Assembly: GCF_007677725.1 (NCBI RefSeq)
Contig: NZ_VEDF01000005.1
Span: forward strand, 359,691-423,690
DNA: 64,000 nt
From: Pseudomonas sp. URMO17WK12:I11
GTDB lineage: Bacteria; Pseudomonadota; Gammaproteobacteria; Pseudomonadales; Pseudomonadaceae
Reading direction: 5' to 3'
Position numbers and translations under genes: made by a program. The notes under the pieces were generated by a model. The model was not told the origin of the DNA and did not search any database. It was given only the letters and a program-made list of their open reading frames with translations. The number at the start of each line of letters is the position of its first letter. Positions within the stretch are counted from its first letter, which is position 1. Below, in pieces: positions 1 to 8,641 of the stretch.

Positions 1-266
1 AAGTCGCTCAGGCGCAGGCTGCCAAGCCGATGAGCCGGGTCGAATGTACCCGGCTGCTGAAACAGGCCGAACAGGCCTTGGTCATAGGTCGGCTCCTCGC
101 GCTGTTCCAGCCAGTAGGCGGCCTCCTCGACCAGGGTACGGGTGCGAACCACCTCAAGCTCGACCACATCGGCCACTTCATTGACGAACACCGCGTCGGG
201 GTTCAGCCCCAAGGGCATCAGTTCTTCGGTCAGGTAAGCGCGGATCGCTTCGGTTGCATCGTTCAT
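1..266 (-). CDS. Hypothetical protein, C-terminus cut by window edge
   Basis: An open frame of 88 codons starts at an ATG (complement of 264-266) and runs off the left edge, so the C-terminus is missing. The start is preceded on the minus strand by a GGAG Shine-Dalgarno sequence. The visible part begins MNDATEAIRAYLTEELMPLG and is acidic, soluble-looking, with no signal peptide or membrane segment. I do not recognise the family. Codon use is typical of the neighbouring host genes, which supports a real gene. Confidence 0.6.
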   Translation of the reverse strand, partial: MNDATEAIRAYLTEELMPLGLNPDAVFVNEVADVVELEVVRTRTLVEEAAYWLEQREEPTYDQGLFGLFQQPGTFDPAHRLGSLRLSD

Positions 267-375
267 GTCAGTCTCCTGCAACGCGCGGTGTCATGACCCT
301 GCGTCACGACCGCACCGGCGTAGCGCAGCATTCAACACGCCGCCGCCCTGGCCCTGTACATGACGGGATAGCCCC

Positions 376-855
376 TTACTTGCCGTCTTCCACATCCTTG
401 CCATTGGCATCCAGAGCCTTGGTGGACGGGTAGCGATAGGACGCGTAGCGCACCACCAGAATCGAGAATGCCAGCAACAGGATGCCTCCGCACACATACA
501 GCAGGCCCTCATCGGGTGCCTTGTGGTGCGAGACGTCACCGATCAGCAAGCGAGTGAGCGCGGTGATCGCCACATACAGCAGAAAACGGATCGGCATGTG
601 GTTGGTCTTGAAGTAGATCCCCACCATGGCCCCCAGCTCCAGGTAGATGAACAGCAGCAGAATGTCATCGACGCTGATGCCGCCCTTGCCCAGCATGTCC
701 AGAAACGTCACCACTGCCGCGTAGGCTGTGATCGCACCGATGCCGAACAACGCCAGGTAGTGAAAGGCCTCCACGCACAGATTGCCCAGCGAGTCCGCCG
801 AGCCATGCAGCCCTTTGCGCAGTCTTTCAGCCCATTTGATGTTCACGGTGTGCAT
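376..855 (-). CDS. psiE: PsiE family phosphate-starvation-inducible membrane protein
   Basis: A 159-residue protein with about four hydrophobic segments (roughly residues 30-55, 65-85, 88-105 and 120-140), which is the length and layout of the PsiE family. E. coli PsiE is an inner-membrane protein induced by phosphate starvation; its biochemical role is unknown. The segment with LFIYLELGAMVGIYFKTNHM is typical of the family. The start codon at 855 follows a purine-rich GGGGGA. It is a single gene with no obvious operon partner; no Pho box was identified. Confidence 0.8.
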   Translation of the reverse strand: MHTVNIKWAERLRKGLHGSADSLGNLCVEAFHYLALFGIGAITAYAAVVTFLDMLGKGGISVDDILLLFIYLELGAMVGIYFKTNHMPIRFLLYVAITALTRLLIGDVSHHKAPDEGLLYVCGGILLLAFSILVVRYASYRYPSTKALDANGKDVEDGK

Positions 856-1014
856 TCCCCCTACGACGAAACGATGATGCGTCAGCTGTGTGACGCTTGT
901 GCCATGCAGTTAAAGGGCCAGGCCCCAGCCTTGGAAGGCGACCGATTGCCGCAAGACACTCCCCGGCTGGGTCTGCCAGAACTTTTTGTTGCGCCGCGGG
1001 GGGAAATGCCATTA

Positions 1015-1030
1015 CTGTATATAGATACAG
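1015..1030 (+). promoter_or_regulatory. LexA (SOS) box upstream of yebG
   Basis: CTGTATATAGATACAG fits the LexA consensus CTGT-N8-ACAG exactly, with an AT-rich centre. It lies 35 bp before the yebG start codon, where repressor binding would block the promoter. yebG is a known SOS gene in E. coli, so site and gene agree. Confidence 0.9.
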
Positions 1031-1064
1031 TAACCCAATCAGCAAAAAGGCATAGAGGTGATGA

Positions 1065-1328
1065 ATGGCCGTCGAAGTGGTGTACCGCAGCAGCCGCGAC
1101 CCGGAGCGCTTGTTCATGGATAAGGCCGAAGCAGACCGTCACGACAAGATGCTCGAACTGGCCGAGCGCCTGGCCGAGGTGCTGCACAAGGCCGTGCCGT
1201 CGATGAGCGAGCAGCAAGTCGAGGAAGCCGGTATCTACATGGCGAAGAACCGCGATGTATTCGCCCGCGCGTTCAAGAGCCAGCCCGATGCGCTGGCCGA
1301 ACTGCTCGAAAGCCAGGCCGCCGAGTAA
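1065..1328 (+). CDS. yebG: YebG family DNA-damage-inducible protein
   Basis: An 87-residue protein whose N-terminus MAVEVVYRSSRDPERLFMDK and the middle segment AEADRHDKMLELAERLAEVL match the YebG family (about 75-96 residues). YebG is a small protein induced by LexA-controlled SOS response; its molecular function is not established. The start follows AGAGGTG with short spacing. The perfect LexA box just upstream indicates damage control. It stands alone as a transcription unit. Confidence 0.88.
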   Translation: MAVEVVYRSSRDPERLFMDKAEADRHDKMLELAERLAEVLHKAVPSMSEQQVEEAGIYMAKNRDVFARAFKSQPDALAELLESQAAE

Positions 1329-1342
1329 TCCCCGCGCGAACA

Positions 1343-2362
1343 TCAGCCGTACAGCAAGCGCTCGGCCAACATCTGCGCCACCCGCGCAGGGGAGCGTTTT
1401 TCCGCCTGGGCATGCCCGAACACCTCGGTCAGCCGCGTCGGTATGCGCGCCAGGTGAGCGGTGACGGCGCTCAGGTCGCAGCCCTGGTGCTTGAGCGCCA
1501 CGTAGATCATGCCACCGGCATTGATGACGTAATCAGGGGCGTAGAGGATGCCGCGTGACTCCAGTTGATCAGCCACCTGCAACGTGGTCAGCTGGTTGTT
1601 GGCAGCCCCGGCCACCGCCGCGCAGCGCAATTGCATCACCGACTGCCCATTGAGCACCGGTCCGATCGCGCAAGGTGCGAAGATATCGCATGGCGTGCTC
1701 AGCAGCGCCTCGTGAGGGACCGGATGGGCATCGAATTGCTCCACGGCCAGGCGCACGCGCCCAGGGTCCAGGTCGCTCACCAGCAAGTCTGCGCCGGCTG
1801 CATGCAGTTGCTCGGCCAGGGCATAGCCGACGTTGCCCAAGCCTTGAACCGCGACCCGTAGCCCCTCCAGGTTGCCGCTGCCCAGTCGTGCCTGGGACGT
1901 GGCGCGGATGCCAGCGAAGACGCCCATCGCCGCGTGCGCCGACGGGTCGCCACAGGCGGTGGTGCTGGTCACGTGTGCGGTGCATTGGGCGATGCAGTCC
2001 ATGTCCAGGGTCGAGGTGCCGCTGTCCACGGCGGTGATGAAGCGCCCCTGCAAGGAATCGACGAAACGGCCGAAGGCCTCGAACAACGCGGCGCGATTTT
2101 CCACATGAGGGTTGCGCACCAGTACCGCCTTGCCACCGCCCAACGCCAAGCCTGCCAGCGCCGCCTTGTAGCTCATGCCCTGCGCCAGTCGGATGGCATC
2201 ACACATGGCGCTTTCATCATCGGCATAAGGCAGGTAGCGGCAGCCGCCCAAGGCTGGGCCCAGCGCTTGGCTGTGGATCGCCACCACCGCCTTGAGGCCA
2301 CTGGGTGGGTCGACGAACAGGTGCAACGACTGGGTTCGGGTGCTTTGCATCAGCGCGAACAT
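1343..2362 (-). CDS. Glu/Leu/Phe/Val dehydrogenase (leucine dehydrogenase type)
   Basis: A 339-residue NAD-dependent amino-acid dehydrogenase that would deaminate branched-chain or related amino acids to 2-oxo acids. The N-terminal substrate domain holds the glycine-rich KAALAGLALGGGKAVLVRNP region with the catalytic lysine. The C-terminal Rossmann domain has the dinucleotide fingerprint VAVQGLGNVGYALAEQL at about residues 168-184. The length is close to bacterial leucine dehydrogenases (about 340-365). The exact substrate (Leu, Val or Phe) cannot be read from sequence. The gene is convergent with yebG and divergent from the SirB1-type gene. Confidence 0.85.
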   Translation of the reverse strand: MFALMQSTRTQSLHLFVDPPSGLKAVVAIHSQALGPALGGCRYLPYADDESAMCDAIRLAQGMSYKAALAGLALGGGKAVLVRNPHVENRAALFEAFGRFVDSLQGRFITAVDSGTSTLDMDCIAQCTAHVTSTTACGDPSAHAAMGVFAGIRATSQARLGSGNLEGLRVAVQGLGNVGYALAEQLHAAGADLLVSDLDPGRVRLAVEQFDAHPVPHEALLSTPCDIFAPCAIGPVLNGQSVMQLRCAAVAGAANNQLTTLQVADQLESRGILYAPDYVINAGGMIYVALKHQGCDLSAVTAHLARIPTRLTEVFGHAQAEKRSPARVAQMLAERLLYG

Positions 2363-2483
2363 CGACAGGCTCCCCTAGGTGCTGGCTCCATTATAGGCAC
2401 GCGGCCAGAACCGGCAGCGCGGGCAGACCACTGGACGAATAGGCGCAGCGCGACTAATACTCAAGCGTGTGTGGAGGGCCCCC

Positions 2484-3290
2484 ATGAACCCACGTCAAGC
2501 CTGCCTGGCCTGCCTCGAGCGCGAGCCGATCGCCCTGCTGGAAGCTGCGCTGTGGATAGCGGTCGAGCATGACCGCGAGGTTGATCCCGCAGCCTGCCTG
2601 GCGACGCTGCGCAACGTGCAAGGGCAAATCAGTGCCAGCTTGCCGCTGCTGCCGTTACCGGAGCTGGCGCAACCGCTGCTGCGTCAGCTCAGCGCGCTGG
2701 GCTTTCAGCAAGATGAGTTTCACCCGCTGCGCCCGCAAGCGGCGCTGCTCGACAAGGTGCTGCAACGCAGGCGCGGTCAGCCCCTGGCACTGGCGCTGAT
2801 CACCCTGGAACTGGCCGGGCGCCTGTCCATTCCCCTGGAGGGCGTAGCCTTTCCCGGTCATTTCCTGCTGCGCGTGCCCGGTGCCGATCACTTGCTCGAC
2901 CCTTGCGGCGGGCGCCGCCTGTATCCCAACGATTGTCGCGAGTTGCTGGCCCGCCAGTTCGGCCCGCAGGTGCCGCTGACTGCCGAACACCTGCGCCGCG
3001 CCAGCCCTGTGCAGATGCTGCAGCGCCTGTCACGCAACCTGCGACAACTGCACAGCAGCAACGATAACCCGCTGGCCGCACTGATCGACGCCGAGCGGGT
3101 CATGCAGCTGGGACCTGTACAGGTGAATGATTACCTGAGCCGCGCCGCGCTGTACCAGCAGCTGGGCTGCCCCCAGGCCGAACGGTTCGACCTGGAGCAT
3201 GCCCTGCTACTGACCGATGACCCCGGGCAGCGCCTGAAACTGTCCGAACGCATCGGCAAGCTACCGGCCGTGATCCGCTCGATTCACTGA
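2484..3290 (+). CDS. SirB1 family transglutaminase-like/TPR protein
   Basis: A 268-residue cytoplasmic protein of the SirB1 (transglutaminase-like plus tetratricopeptide) family. Supporting segments are QPLALALITLELAGRLSIPL and GVAFPGHFLLRV followed by LLDPCGG (about residues 100-145), the family core, and C-terminal helices with YLSRAALYQQLGCPQAE resembling a TPR. Proteins of this type are often called regulators of SirC or linked to PrmC, but the function is unknown. I start at the ATG at 2484, preceded by GGAGGG, rather than the in-frame GTG at 2469. The stop overlaps the end of convergent maiA by 7 bp. Confidence 0.8.
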   Translation: MNPRQACLACLEREPIALLEAALWIAVEHDREVDPAACLATLRNVQGQISASLPLLPLPELAQPLLRQLSALGFQQDEFHPLRPQAALLDKVLQRRRGQPLALALITLELAGRLSIPLEGVAFPGHFLLRVPGADHLLDPCGGRRLYPNDCRELLARQFGPQVPLTAEHLRRASPVQMLQRLSRNLRQLHSSNDNPLAALIDAERVMQLGPVQVNDYLSRAALYQQLGCPQAERFDLEHALLLTDDPGQRLKLSERIGKLPAVIRSIH

Positions 3291-3916
3291 GTCGGCGCAT
3301 CCGGCTGGGCAGCTGGATGGGCAGCGCGGAAGGCCGGGTGAAGCGCAGCCAGGGCGGCGACACGGTTGACCCGTGGATAGCGGCCAAGGTCGATGCCGAA
3401 GCGCTCGGCGGCGTACAGTTGCGGGATCAGGTAGACGTCCGCCAGGCCCGGCTCGTCGCCGAAACAATAGCCCCGTCCGCCGATCAAGCGCTCGACGGCT
3501 GCCAGGCCTTCGCCGATCCAGTGCGCGATCCAACGATTGATCTGCGCCTCGTCGTGGCCCAATAGGCGTAACTGGTTGAGCACGCTGACGTTGTGCAACG
3601 GGTGCACATCGCAACCAATGAGCGCCGCGACGCCACGCACTTTCGCCCGTTGCGCAGCCTCGACCGGTAGCAGCGGCGGTTGCGGCTGCACCTCCTCCAG
3701 GTACTCGATGATGGCCGGTGATTGCACCAGCAAGATCCCATCGTCAAGGCGCAAGGCCGGCACCCGACCCTGGGGGTTGAGCGCGGTATAACCCGCTGCT
3801 CGCTGCTCGCCCTCGAGCAGGTTGACCGGCACGGCCCGGACGTCCAGGCCCTTGAGCGCCAGGGCGATACGCACCCGGTAGGAGGAGGTGGAACGGTAAT
3901 AGGTGTACAGCTCCAT
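3284..3916 (-). CDS. maiA: Maleylacetoacetate isomerase
   Basis: A 210-residue zeta-class glutathione-S-transferase-like enzyme that isomerises maleylacetoacetate to fumarylacetoacetate in tyrosine/phenylalanine breakdown, using glutathione. The N-terminus MELYTYYRSTSSYRVRIALA holds the zeta-class SSxxxR active-site motif, and LLVQSPAIIEYLEE gives the glutathione-binding QS. I chose ATG 3916, preceded by GGGAG, instead of the longer frame, because the family begins at this motif. It is the last gene of the hmgA-fahA-maiA operon, 11 bp after fahA. Confidence 0.93.
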   Translation of the reverse strand: MELYTYYRSTSSYRVRIALALKGLDVRAVPVNLLEGEQRAAGYTALNPQGRVPALRLDDGILLVQSPAIIEYLEEVQPQPPLLPVEAAQRAKVRGVAALIGCDVHPLHNVSVLNQLRLLGHDEAQINRWIAHWIGEGLAAVERLIGGRGYCFGDEPGLADVYLIPQLYAAERFGIDLGRYPRVNRVAALAALHPAFRAAHPAAQPDAPTQ

Positions 3917-3927
3917 GACCCACTCCC

Positions 3928-5220
3928 TCAATTGGCGGCGATGACCGTGCCCCGGCATTCGCCAAAGCCGATGCTCGCCAGTCCTTCGCGGGTGCAACGC
4001 GCACGCAGGATGATTTCGTCGCCATCTTCGAGGAAGGTGCGGCGTTCGCCACTGGCCAGTTGCACCGGCTGTTTACCGCCTTCGGTGATTTCCAGCAGGC
4101 TGCCGTAGGCGTCGGGGGTCGGGCCCGAAAGCGTCCCGGAGCCAAACAGATCGCCCGGTTGCAATTGGCAGCCGTTGACGCTGTGATGGGCGATCAGCTG
4201 GGCCACCGTCCAGTACATGTTCAACGTGTTGCTCAGGCCCAGGCGATGAGCCGGCAGGCCCTGCTCGCGCATGCGCTCGGTCAGCAGCAGCACTTCGAGC
4301 TCGATATCGAATGCGCCGTTGGCCTGGTCATTTGCATCCAGCAGGTACGCCAGCGGCTGCGGATCACCCTGCGGGCGCGCTGGCTGGGCACAGCGAAACG
4401 GCTCCAGTGCCTCGGCGGTGACCACCCAGGGCGACAGGCTGGTGATGAAGCTCTTCGACAGAAACGGCCCCAGCGGCTGGTATTCCCATGCCTGGATATC
4501 ACGCGCCGACCAATCGTTGAGCAGGCACAGGCCGGCAAGGTGGCGATCGGCTTCGGCGATCGGAATGGCCTGGCCGATCTCATTGCCCTCGCTGATCCAG
4601 ATCCCCAGCTCAAGCTCGTAGTCCAGCCGTGCACAGGGGCCGAAGCGCGGCTCGGTCTGCCCGGCAGGTAGCGTCTGGCCTTTGGGCCGGCGCACAGCGG
4701 TGCCAGAGGGGCGCAAGGTCGAGGCGCGGCCGTGGTAGCCGATCGGTACGTACTTGTAGTTGGGCAGCAAGGGATTGTCGGGGCGGAACAGCTTGCCGAC
4801 GTTGGTCGCGTGCTGAATGCCGACATAGAAATCGGTGTAGTCGCCGACCTTGGCTGGCAAATGCAACTGGCACTCGCTGGCCGGGTACAGTGCACCTTGC
4901 AGTTGGGCGCGATGCTCGCTGTGCTCGCCCAGCAGGTGCAGCAGACGCTCGCGTAGCGCCACTCGCGCTTCGCGGCCCAGGGCGAACAAGCCGTTGAGGG
5001 TGCCGTCGGCCGTGGCCTCGACCGCCGCTTTGGCCTGACCATCGAACAGACCTGCGGCCAGCACGGCGTGCAGATCGAGTATCGCATCGCCAATGGCGAC
5101 GCCGCAGCGCTGCCCCTGACCCGGGCGACTGAAGATCCCCAGCGGCAGGTTCTGCAGGGGGAAGTCGCGGTGCCCGTTGGCGTGCTCGATCCAGCTGCGG
5201 GCGCGTGCGGTCTGGTTCAT
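3928..5220 (-). CDS. fahA: Fumarylacetoacetase
   Basis: A 430-residue hydrolase that cleaves fumarylacetoacetate to fumarate and acetoacetate, the last step of homogentisate catabolism. It shows the FAH metal and active-site segments: DYTDFYVGIQHATNVGKLFR (Asp ligand and catalytic His), DYELELGIWISEGNEIG (Glu ligands) and CLLNDWSARDIQAWEYQPLG (Asp ligand). The length is normal for the family (about 420-435). It sits 3 bp after hmgA and 11 bp before maiA, so the three are surely co-transcribed. Confidence 0.96.
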   Translation of the reverse strand: MNQTARARSWIEHANGHRDFPLQNLPLGIFSRPGQGQRCGVAIGDAILDLHAVLAAGLFDGQAKAAVEATADGTLNGLFALGREARVALRERLLHLLGEHSEHRAQLQGALYPASECQLHLPAKVGDYTDFYVGIQHATNVGKLFRPDNPLLPNYKYVPIGYHGRASTLRPSGTAVRRPKGQTLPAGQTEPRFGPCARLDYELELGIWISEGNEIGQAIPIAEADRHLAGLCLLNDWSARDIQAWEYQPLGPFLSKSFITSLSPWVVTAEALEPFRCAQPARPQGDPQPLAYLLDANDQANGAFDIELEVLLLTERMREQGLPAHRLGLSNTLNMYWTVAQLIAHHSVNGCQLQPGDLFGSGTLSGPTPDAYGSLLEITEGGKQPVQLASGERRTFLEDGDEIILRARCTREGLASIGFGECRGTVIAAN

Positions 5221-5223
5221 CGG

Positions 5224-6525
5224 TTATCTCCGGTTCGGGTTGAAGGTGCTCGGCAGGCTTGCCCAGCAGCGGTCGTAGTCAGCCTGCAACTGCGGGCTGT
5301 CGAGGGCCTGCAGGCTTGGCCGCAACACTTGGCTGGTCTCGAACATGAAGGCCATGGTGTTGTCGATCTTGTGCGGCGCCAACTCGGCGGCGATGGCTTT
5401 TTCGCAGGTGTCGGCGTCCGGCCCATGGGCGCTCATGACGCCATGCAGCGAGGCGCCGCCGGGCAGGAAACCGTCGGCCTTGGCATCGTACGCACCGCTG
5501 ATCAGGCCCATGAACTCGTTCATCAGGTTGCGGTGGAACCACGGTGGACGGAAGGTGTTCTCCGCGACCATCCAGCGTGGCGGGAAGATGACGAAGTCCA
5601 TGTTGGCCAGCCCATGCACGCTGCTTGGCGAGGTCAGTACGGTGAAGATCGACGGATCGGGGTGGTCGAAACTGACGGTGCCGATCGTGTTGAAGCGGCG
5701 CAAGTCGTACTTGTAAGGCACGTTGCTGCCATGCCAGGCCACTACGTCCAGCGGCGAGTGCTGCAGCTCGCAAGCCCAGTACTGGCCAAGGAATTTCTGT
5801 ACCAGTTGCACCGGGCCCCGGGCTTCTTCGTAATGCGCCACCGGCGTCAGAAAATCGCGCGGATTGGCCAGGCCGTTACTGCCGATCGGCCCCAGATCGG
5901 GTAGGCGCAGCGGCGCGCCATGGTTTTCGGCGATGTAGCCACGGGCCTGGCCATCGGGCAGCTCGACGCGAAACTTCATGCCGCGGGGAATCACCACGAT
6001 CTCCAATGGCTCGACTTCCAGCACGCCCAGTTCGGTGGCGATGCGCAGGCGGCCCTGCTCGGGCACCAGCAGCAATTCGCCGTCGGCGTTGTAGAACACC
6101 CGCTCCATGCTGCGGTTGGCGCAGTAAATATAGATGCTCACGCCGGTCGGCTTGTCGGCCGCTGCGTTGGCCACCATCGGCAACCAGCCATCGATGAAAT
6201 CGGTTGCTTCAGACGGCATCGGCTGGGGGTTCCAGCGCAGTCGATTAGGCGTTGCGGCGCCCTGCGGGCCGGCCAATGGCTGGCGTTGCAGGCGCTCGAA
6301 GCGTGGGTGCAGTGCCGAGGGGCGGATGCGGTAGAGCCAGGTGCGGCGCAGCTCGCTGCGCGGCATGGTGAAGGCCGTACCGGACAACAATTCGGCGTAC
6401 AGCCCATAGGGTGCTTTTTGCGGCGAGTTCTGCCCAACTGGCAGGGCGCCAGGCAGTGCCTCACTGGCGAACTCGTTGCCGAAACCGCTCAGGTACTGAC
6501 GGTCCTGGGGCGTATCGCGCGTCAT
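5224..6525 (-). CDS. hmgA: Homogentisate 1,2-dioxygenase
   Basis: A 433-residue non-haem iron dioxygenase that opens the ring of homogentisate to maleylacetoacetate. The C-terminal half contains the iron-binding region: [16 protein letters not shown] gives His and Glu, and [18 protein letters not shown] gives the further His. The N-terminus [20 protein letters not shown] is diagnostic. It is first in the operon and divergent from its IclR-type regulator. A 17-bp palindromic operator lies 25 bp upstream of the start and a candidate Crc motif lies between the two. Confidence 0.97.
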   Translation of the reverse strand: MTRDTPQDRQYLSGFGNEFASEALPGALPVGQNSPQKAPYGLYAELLSGTAFTMPRSELRRTWLYRIRPSALHPRFERLQRQPLAGPQGAATPNRLRWNPQPMPSEATDFIDGWLPMVANAAADKPTGVSIYIYCANRSMERVFYNADGELLLVPEQGRLRIATELGVLEVEPLEIVVIPRGMKFRVELPDGQARGYIAENHGAPLRLPDLGPIGSNGLANPRDFLTPVAHYEEARGPVQLVQKFLGQYWACELQHSPLDVVAWHGSNVPYKYDLRRFNTIGTVSFDHPDPSIFTVLTSPSSVHGLANMDFVIFPPRWMVAENTFRPPWFHRNLMNEFMGLISGAYDAKADGFLPGGASLHGVMSAHGPDADTCEKAIAAELAPHKIDNTMAFMFETSQVLRPSLQALDSPQLQADYDRCWASLPSTFNPNRR

Positions 6526-6540
6526 CGGAGCCTCCGCATT

Positions 6541-6548
6541 TTGTTTTT
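6541..6548 (-). promoter_or_regulatory. Candidate Crc/Hfq motif in hmgA leader
   Basis: On the hmgA coding strand this reads AAAAACAA, matching the AAnAAnAA catabolite-activity motif bound by Hfq/Crc in pseudomonads. It ends 15 nt before the start codon, over the ribosome-binding area, where binding would block translation under catabolite repression. The motif is short, so chance occurrence is possible. Confidence 0.4.
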
Positions 6549-6549
6549 A

Positions 6550-6566
6550 TCGTAATCTGATTACGA
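6550..6566. promoter_or_regulatory. HmgR operator palindrome
   Basis: TCGTAATCTGATTACGA is a perfect 17-bp palindrome with one central base, in the hmgA-hmgR divergent region. HmgR of P. putida is described as a repressor bound to a 17-bp palindrome and released by homogentisate. A further half site, CGTAAT, lies at 6571-6576. The position suits repression of the hmgA promoter and autoregulation of hmgR. Confidence 0.88.
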
Positions 6567-6636
6567 ATAACGTAATTTGCTACCCGCCAGGCGTCAAGCT
6601 ATAAAGGCGCGATACTGAACCGGAAGCCCTCGATCC

Positions 6637-7419
6637 ATGGCCAAAGCCCACTCCCCCGCCGACACCGGCAAGCAGAAGGTTCGCTCGGCGGAAGTCGGCA
6701 CCGACATCCTCAAGGCGCTTGCCGAGCTGTCTCCTTCGACCTCGCTGTCACGCCTGGCCGAGCATGTGCAGATGCCCGCAAGTAAAGTGCACCGTTATCT
6801 GCAGGCCTTGATCGCCAGTGGCTTCGCCGAACAGGATGGTGCCACCAATCACTACGGCCTCGGGCGTGAAGCACTGCGGGTGGGGCTGGCCGCGCTGGGC
6901 AGCATGGACGTGCTGAAAGTGGCGGCGCTGCCGCTGTCGCAACTGCGCGATGCGCTCAACGAAAGCTGCTTCATTGCGGTATGGGGTAACCAGGGGGCTA
7001 CGGTGGTGAGCATCGAGCCGGCCGTCCGTGCGGTCACGGTGGTGACGCAGATCGGCTCGGTGTTGCCGCTGCTCAGTTCGTCCACTGGCCTGGTGTTCGC
7101 CGCCCATCTGCCCGCGCGCGAAACCGTGGAGCTGCGCGACCGCGAACTGGCAGCGCTGCAACAGCACGCCAGCGACTACGACGCGCTGTTCGCGGGGATT
7201 CGTCAGCGCGGTCTGCACCATGTGCATGGCTTGTTGATGCCGGGCGTGGATGCGCTGTCCGCGCCGGTGTTCAATGCCATGGGCCAGGTGGCGGCGGTGA
7301 TGACCGTGGTCGGCCCGACGTCGATTTTCCATGCCGACGAGCAAGGCCCGGCAGCGCAGCGCCTGCTCGCCGCAGCGCGCGAAACCAGTTGGCGCATGGG
7401 CTACTCGGCAGCGCCATGA
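6637..7419 (+). CDS. hmgR: IclR family repressor of the homogentisate operon
   Basis: A 260-residue IclR-type regulator. The N-terminal winged helix (about residues 20-75) holds STSLSRLAEHVQMPASKVHRYLQ; the C-terminal IclR effector domain (about 85-255) carries the ligand pocket, expected to bind homogentisate. It is divergently transcribed from hmgA with the shared palindromic operator between them, the arrangement described for HmgR. Co-location and sequence class together make the assignment firm. Confidence 0.93.
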   Translation: MAKAHSPADTGKQKVRSAEVGTDILKALAELSPSTSLSRLAEHVQMPASKVHRYLQALIASGFAEQDGATNHYGLGREALRVGLAALGSMDVLKVAALPLSQLRDALNESCFIAVWGNQGATVVSIEPAVRAVTVVTQIGSVLPLLSSSTGLVFAAHLPARETVELRDRELAALQQHASDYDALFAGIRQRGLHHVHGLLMPGVDALSAPVFNAMGQVAAVMTVVGPTSIFHADEQGPAAQRLLAAARETSWRMGYSAAP

Positions 7420-7460
7420 GCAAGCGGCGACTATTGCCCGAAACGTAAAGGTGAATGTCA

Positions 7461-7483
7461 CAGGCAGCTATTTTTCCTGCCTG
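7461..7483 (+). other. Inverted repeat in hmgR 3' intergenic region
   Basis: CAGGCAG (7461-7467) and CTGCCTG (7477-7483) form a perfect 7-bp stem with a 9-nt loop, 42 bp after the hmgR stop. No T-tract follows, so it is not a classical terminator. The stretch 7484-7598 holds no gene I can support and leads into a strong terminator, so the interval could encode a small RNA. Confidence 0.4.
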
Positions 7484-7598
7484 ATCAGAGGCTTATTCTT
7501 GGCGCACTGGCCGGCATGCAGGGCTCTCCCCCCGCTTTTCATGCCGGCGAGGTTCACCGACGTTGATTTTGAAGCTCCTTGATCTAACGTCTCGATTG

Positions 7599-7627
7599 GC
7601 CGCTGCCTGGTTGCAGCGGCTTTTTTT
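7599..7627 (+). terminator. Rho-independent terminator
   Basis: GCCGCTGC and GCAGCGGC form a perfect 8-bp stem around the loop CTGGTT, followed by seven T. It lies 180 bp after hmgR and overlaps the stop codon of the convergent short-chain dehydrogenase by 2 bp. It would end hmgR transcripts or a small RNA from the interval. Confidence 0.88.
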
Positions 7628-8528
7628 ATGCCTGCAGGTTGGCCATCATCTGTTGCAGGGCCTGCAGGTTGTCCTGCGGATGCACGGCGCCCTCGAAGTC
7701 GCCGATCTGTGACCAATGCTGCGCCACCTGCTCGGGAGTGAAGCCTTGCGCAGGATCGAAGCCAACCCCAAGGCTGCGCTCCCAGCGCACCTTGCCGACC
7801 CAACCGCCGCCCACTTCGAACAGCTGGCCACTGTCTTGGCATTGTTCGCTGCTCAGGTAAACCACCAGTGGGCTGATCAACTCGGGCCTGAGCTGCTCGA
7901 ACACCTGCGGCGGGATCAGGCCTTCGGTCATGCGCGTCCCGCCAGTGGGTGCAATGGCATTGACCAGTACCCCGTGCTTGCGGCCCTCGATGGCTAGTGT
8001 GCGTGTCAGCCCATACAGCCCAAGCTTGGCCATGGCGTAGTTGGCCTGACCGAAATTGCCGTAGATGCCGGAAGTTGACGAGGTGAAGATCACCCGCCCC
8101 CACTGCTGCTCGCGCATATGCGGCCAGGCGGCCCGGGTGACTTTGAACGCACCCTCGACGTGGACTTTGTAGACCAGCTCCCAGTCGCTGTCGTCCATCT
8201 TGTGGAATGCCTTGTCGCGCAGAATACCGGCATTGTTGACGACCACATCGACCCTGCCGAAGCTGTCCAGCGCGTGTTCGACGATGCGTGCGCCGTCAGC
8301 GACCGAGTCGTGGTTGGCCACGGCCGAGCCACCCGCTGCACGGATCTGCGCCACCACCTGGTCGGCAGCCGAGGCGTTGGCGCCTTCGCCGTGGGTCGAA
8401 CCGCCCAGGTCGTTGACCAGCACATGCGCACCGCGCGCCGCGAACAGCAGGGCATGGGCGCGGCCCAGGCCGCCGCCCGCTCCAGTGACGATCACTACGC
8501 GGTCTTGCAGGGAAACCGGCTCGCTCAT
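7626..8528 (-). CDS. SDR family oxidoreductase (D-3-hydroxyacyl-CoA dehydrogenase-like)
   Basis: A 300-residue short-chain dehydrogenase. It has the classical NAD(P) motif TGAGGGLG near residue 17, NNAGIL near 93, the catalytic serine in SSTSGIYG and the YAMAK catalytic Tyr/Lys at about 160-164. The segment VLVNDLGGSTHGEGANASAA resembles the dehydrogenase domain of peroxisomal multifunctional enzyme type 2, which oxidises 3-hydroxyacyl-CoAs; the true substrate is not known. ATG 8528 is chosen, with GGAG upstream, over a TTG two codons earlier. Confidence 0.85.
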   Translation of the reverse strand: MSEPVSLQDRVVIVTGAGGGLGRAHALLFAARGAHVLVNDLGGSTHGEGANASAADQVVAQIRAAGGSAVANHDSVADGARIVEHALDSFGRVDVVVNNAGILRDKAFHKMDDSDWELVYKVHVEGAFKVTRAAWPHMREQQWGRVIFTSSTSGIYGNFGQANYAMAKLGLYGLTRTLAIEGRKHGVLVNAIAPTGGTRMTEGLIPPQVFEQLRPELISPLVVYLSSEQCQDSGQLFEVGGGWVGKVRWERSLGVGFDPAQGFTPEQVAQHWSQIGDFEGAVHPQDNLQALQQMMANLQA

Positions 8529-8641
8529 GCTCAAGGCTCCAGATCAGGGTGAGCGTCGAGTGTCTGCCAGCCGGCAACGCTGGACAATCAAGCTCGCCCT
8601 GGCTGAATGCCAGGCGATAACGAGCGGCGATGGTCGCCTGC

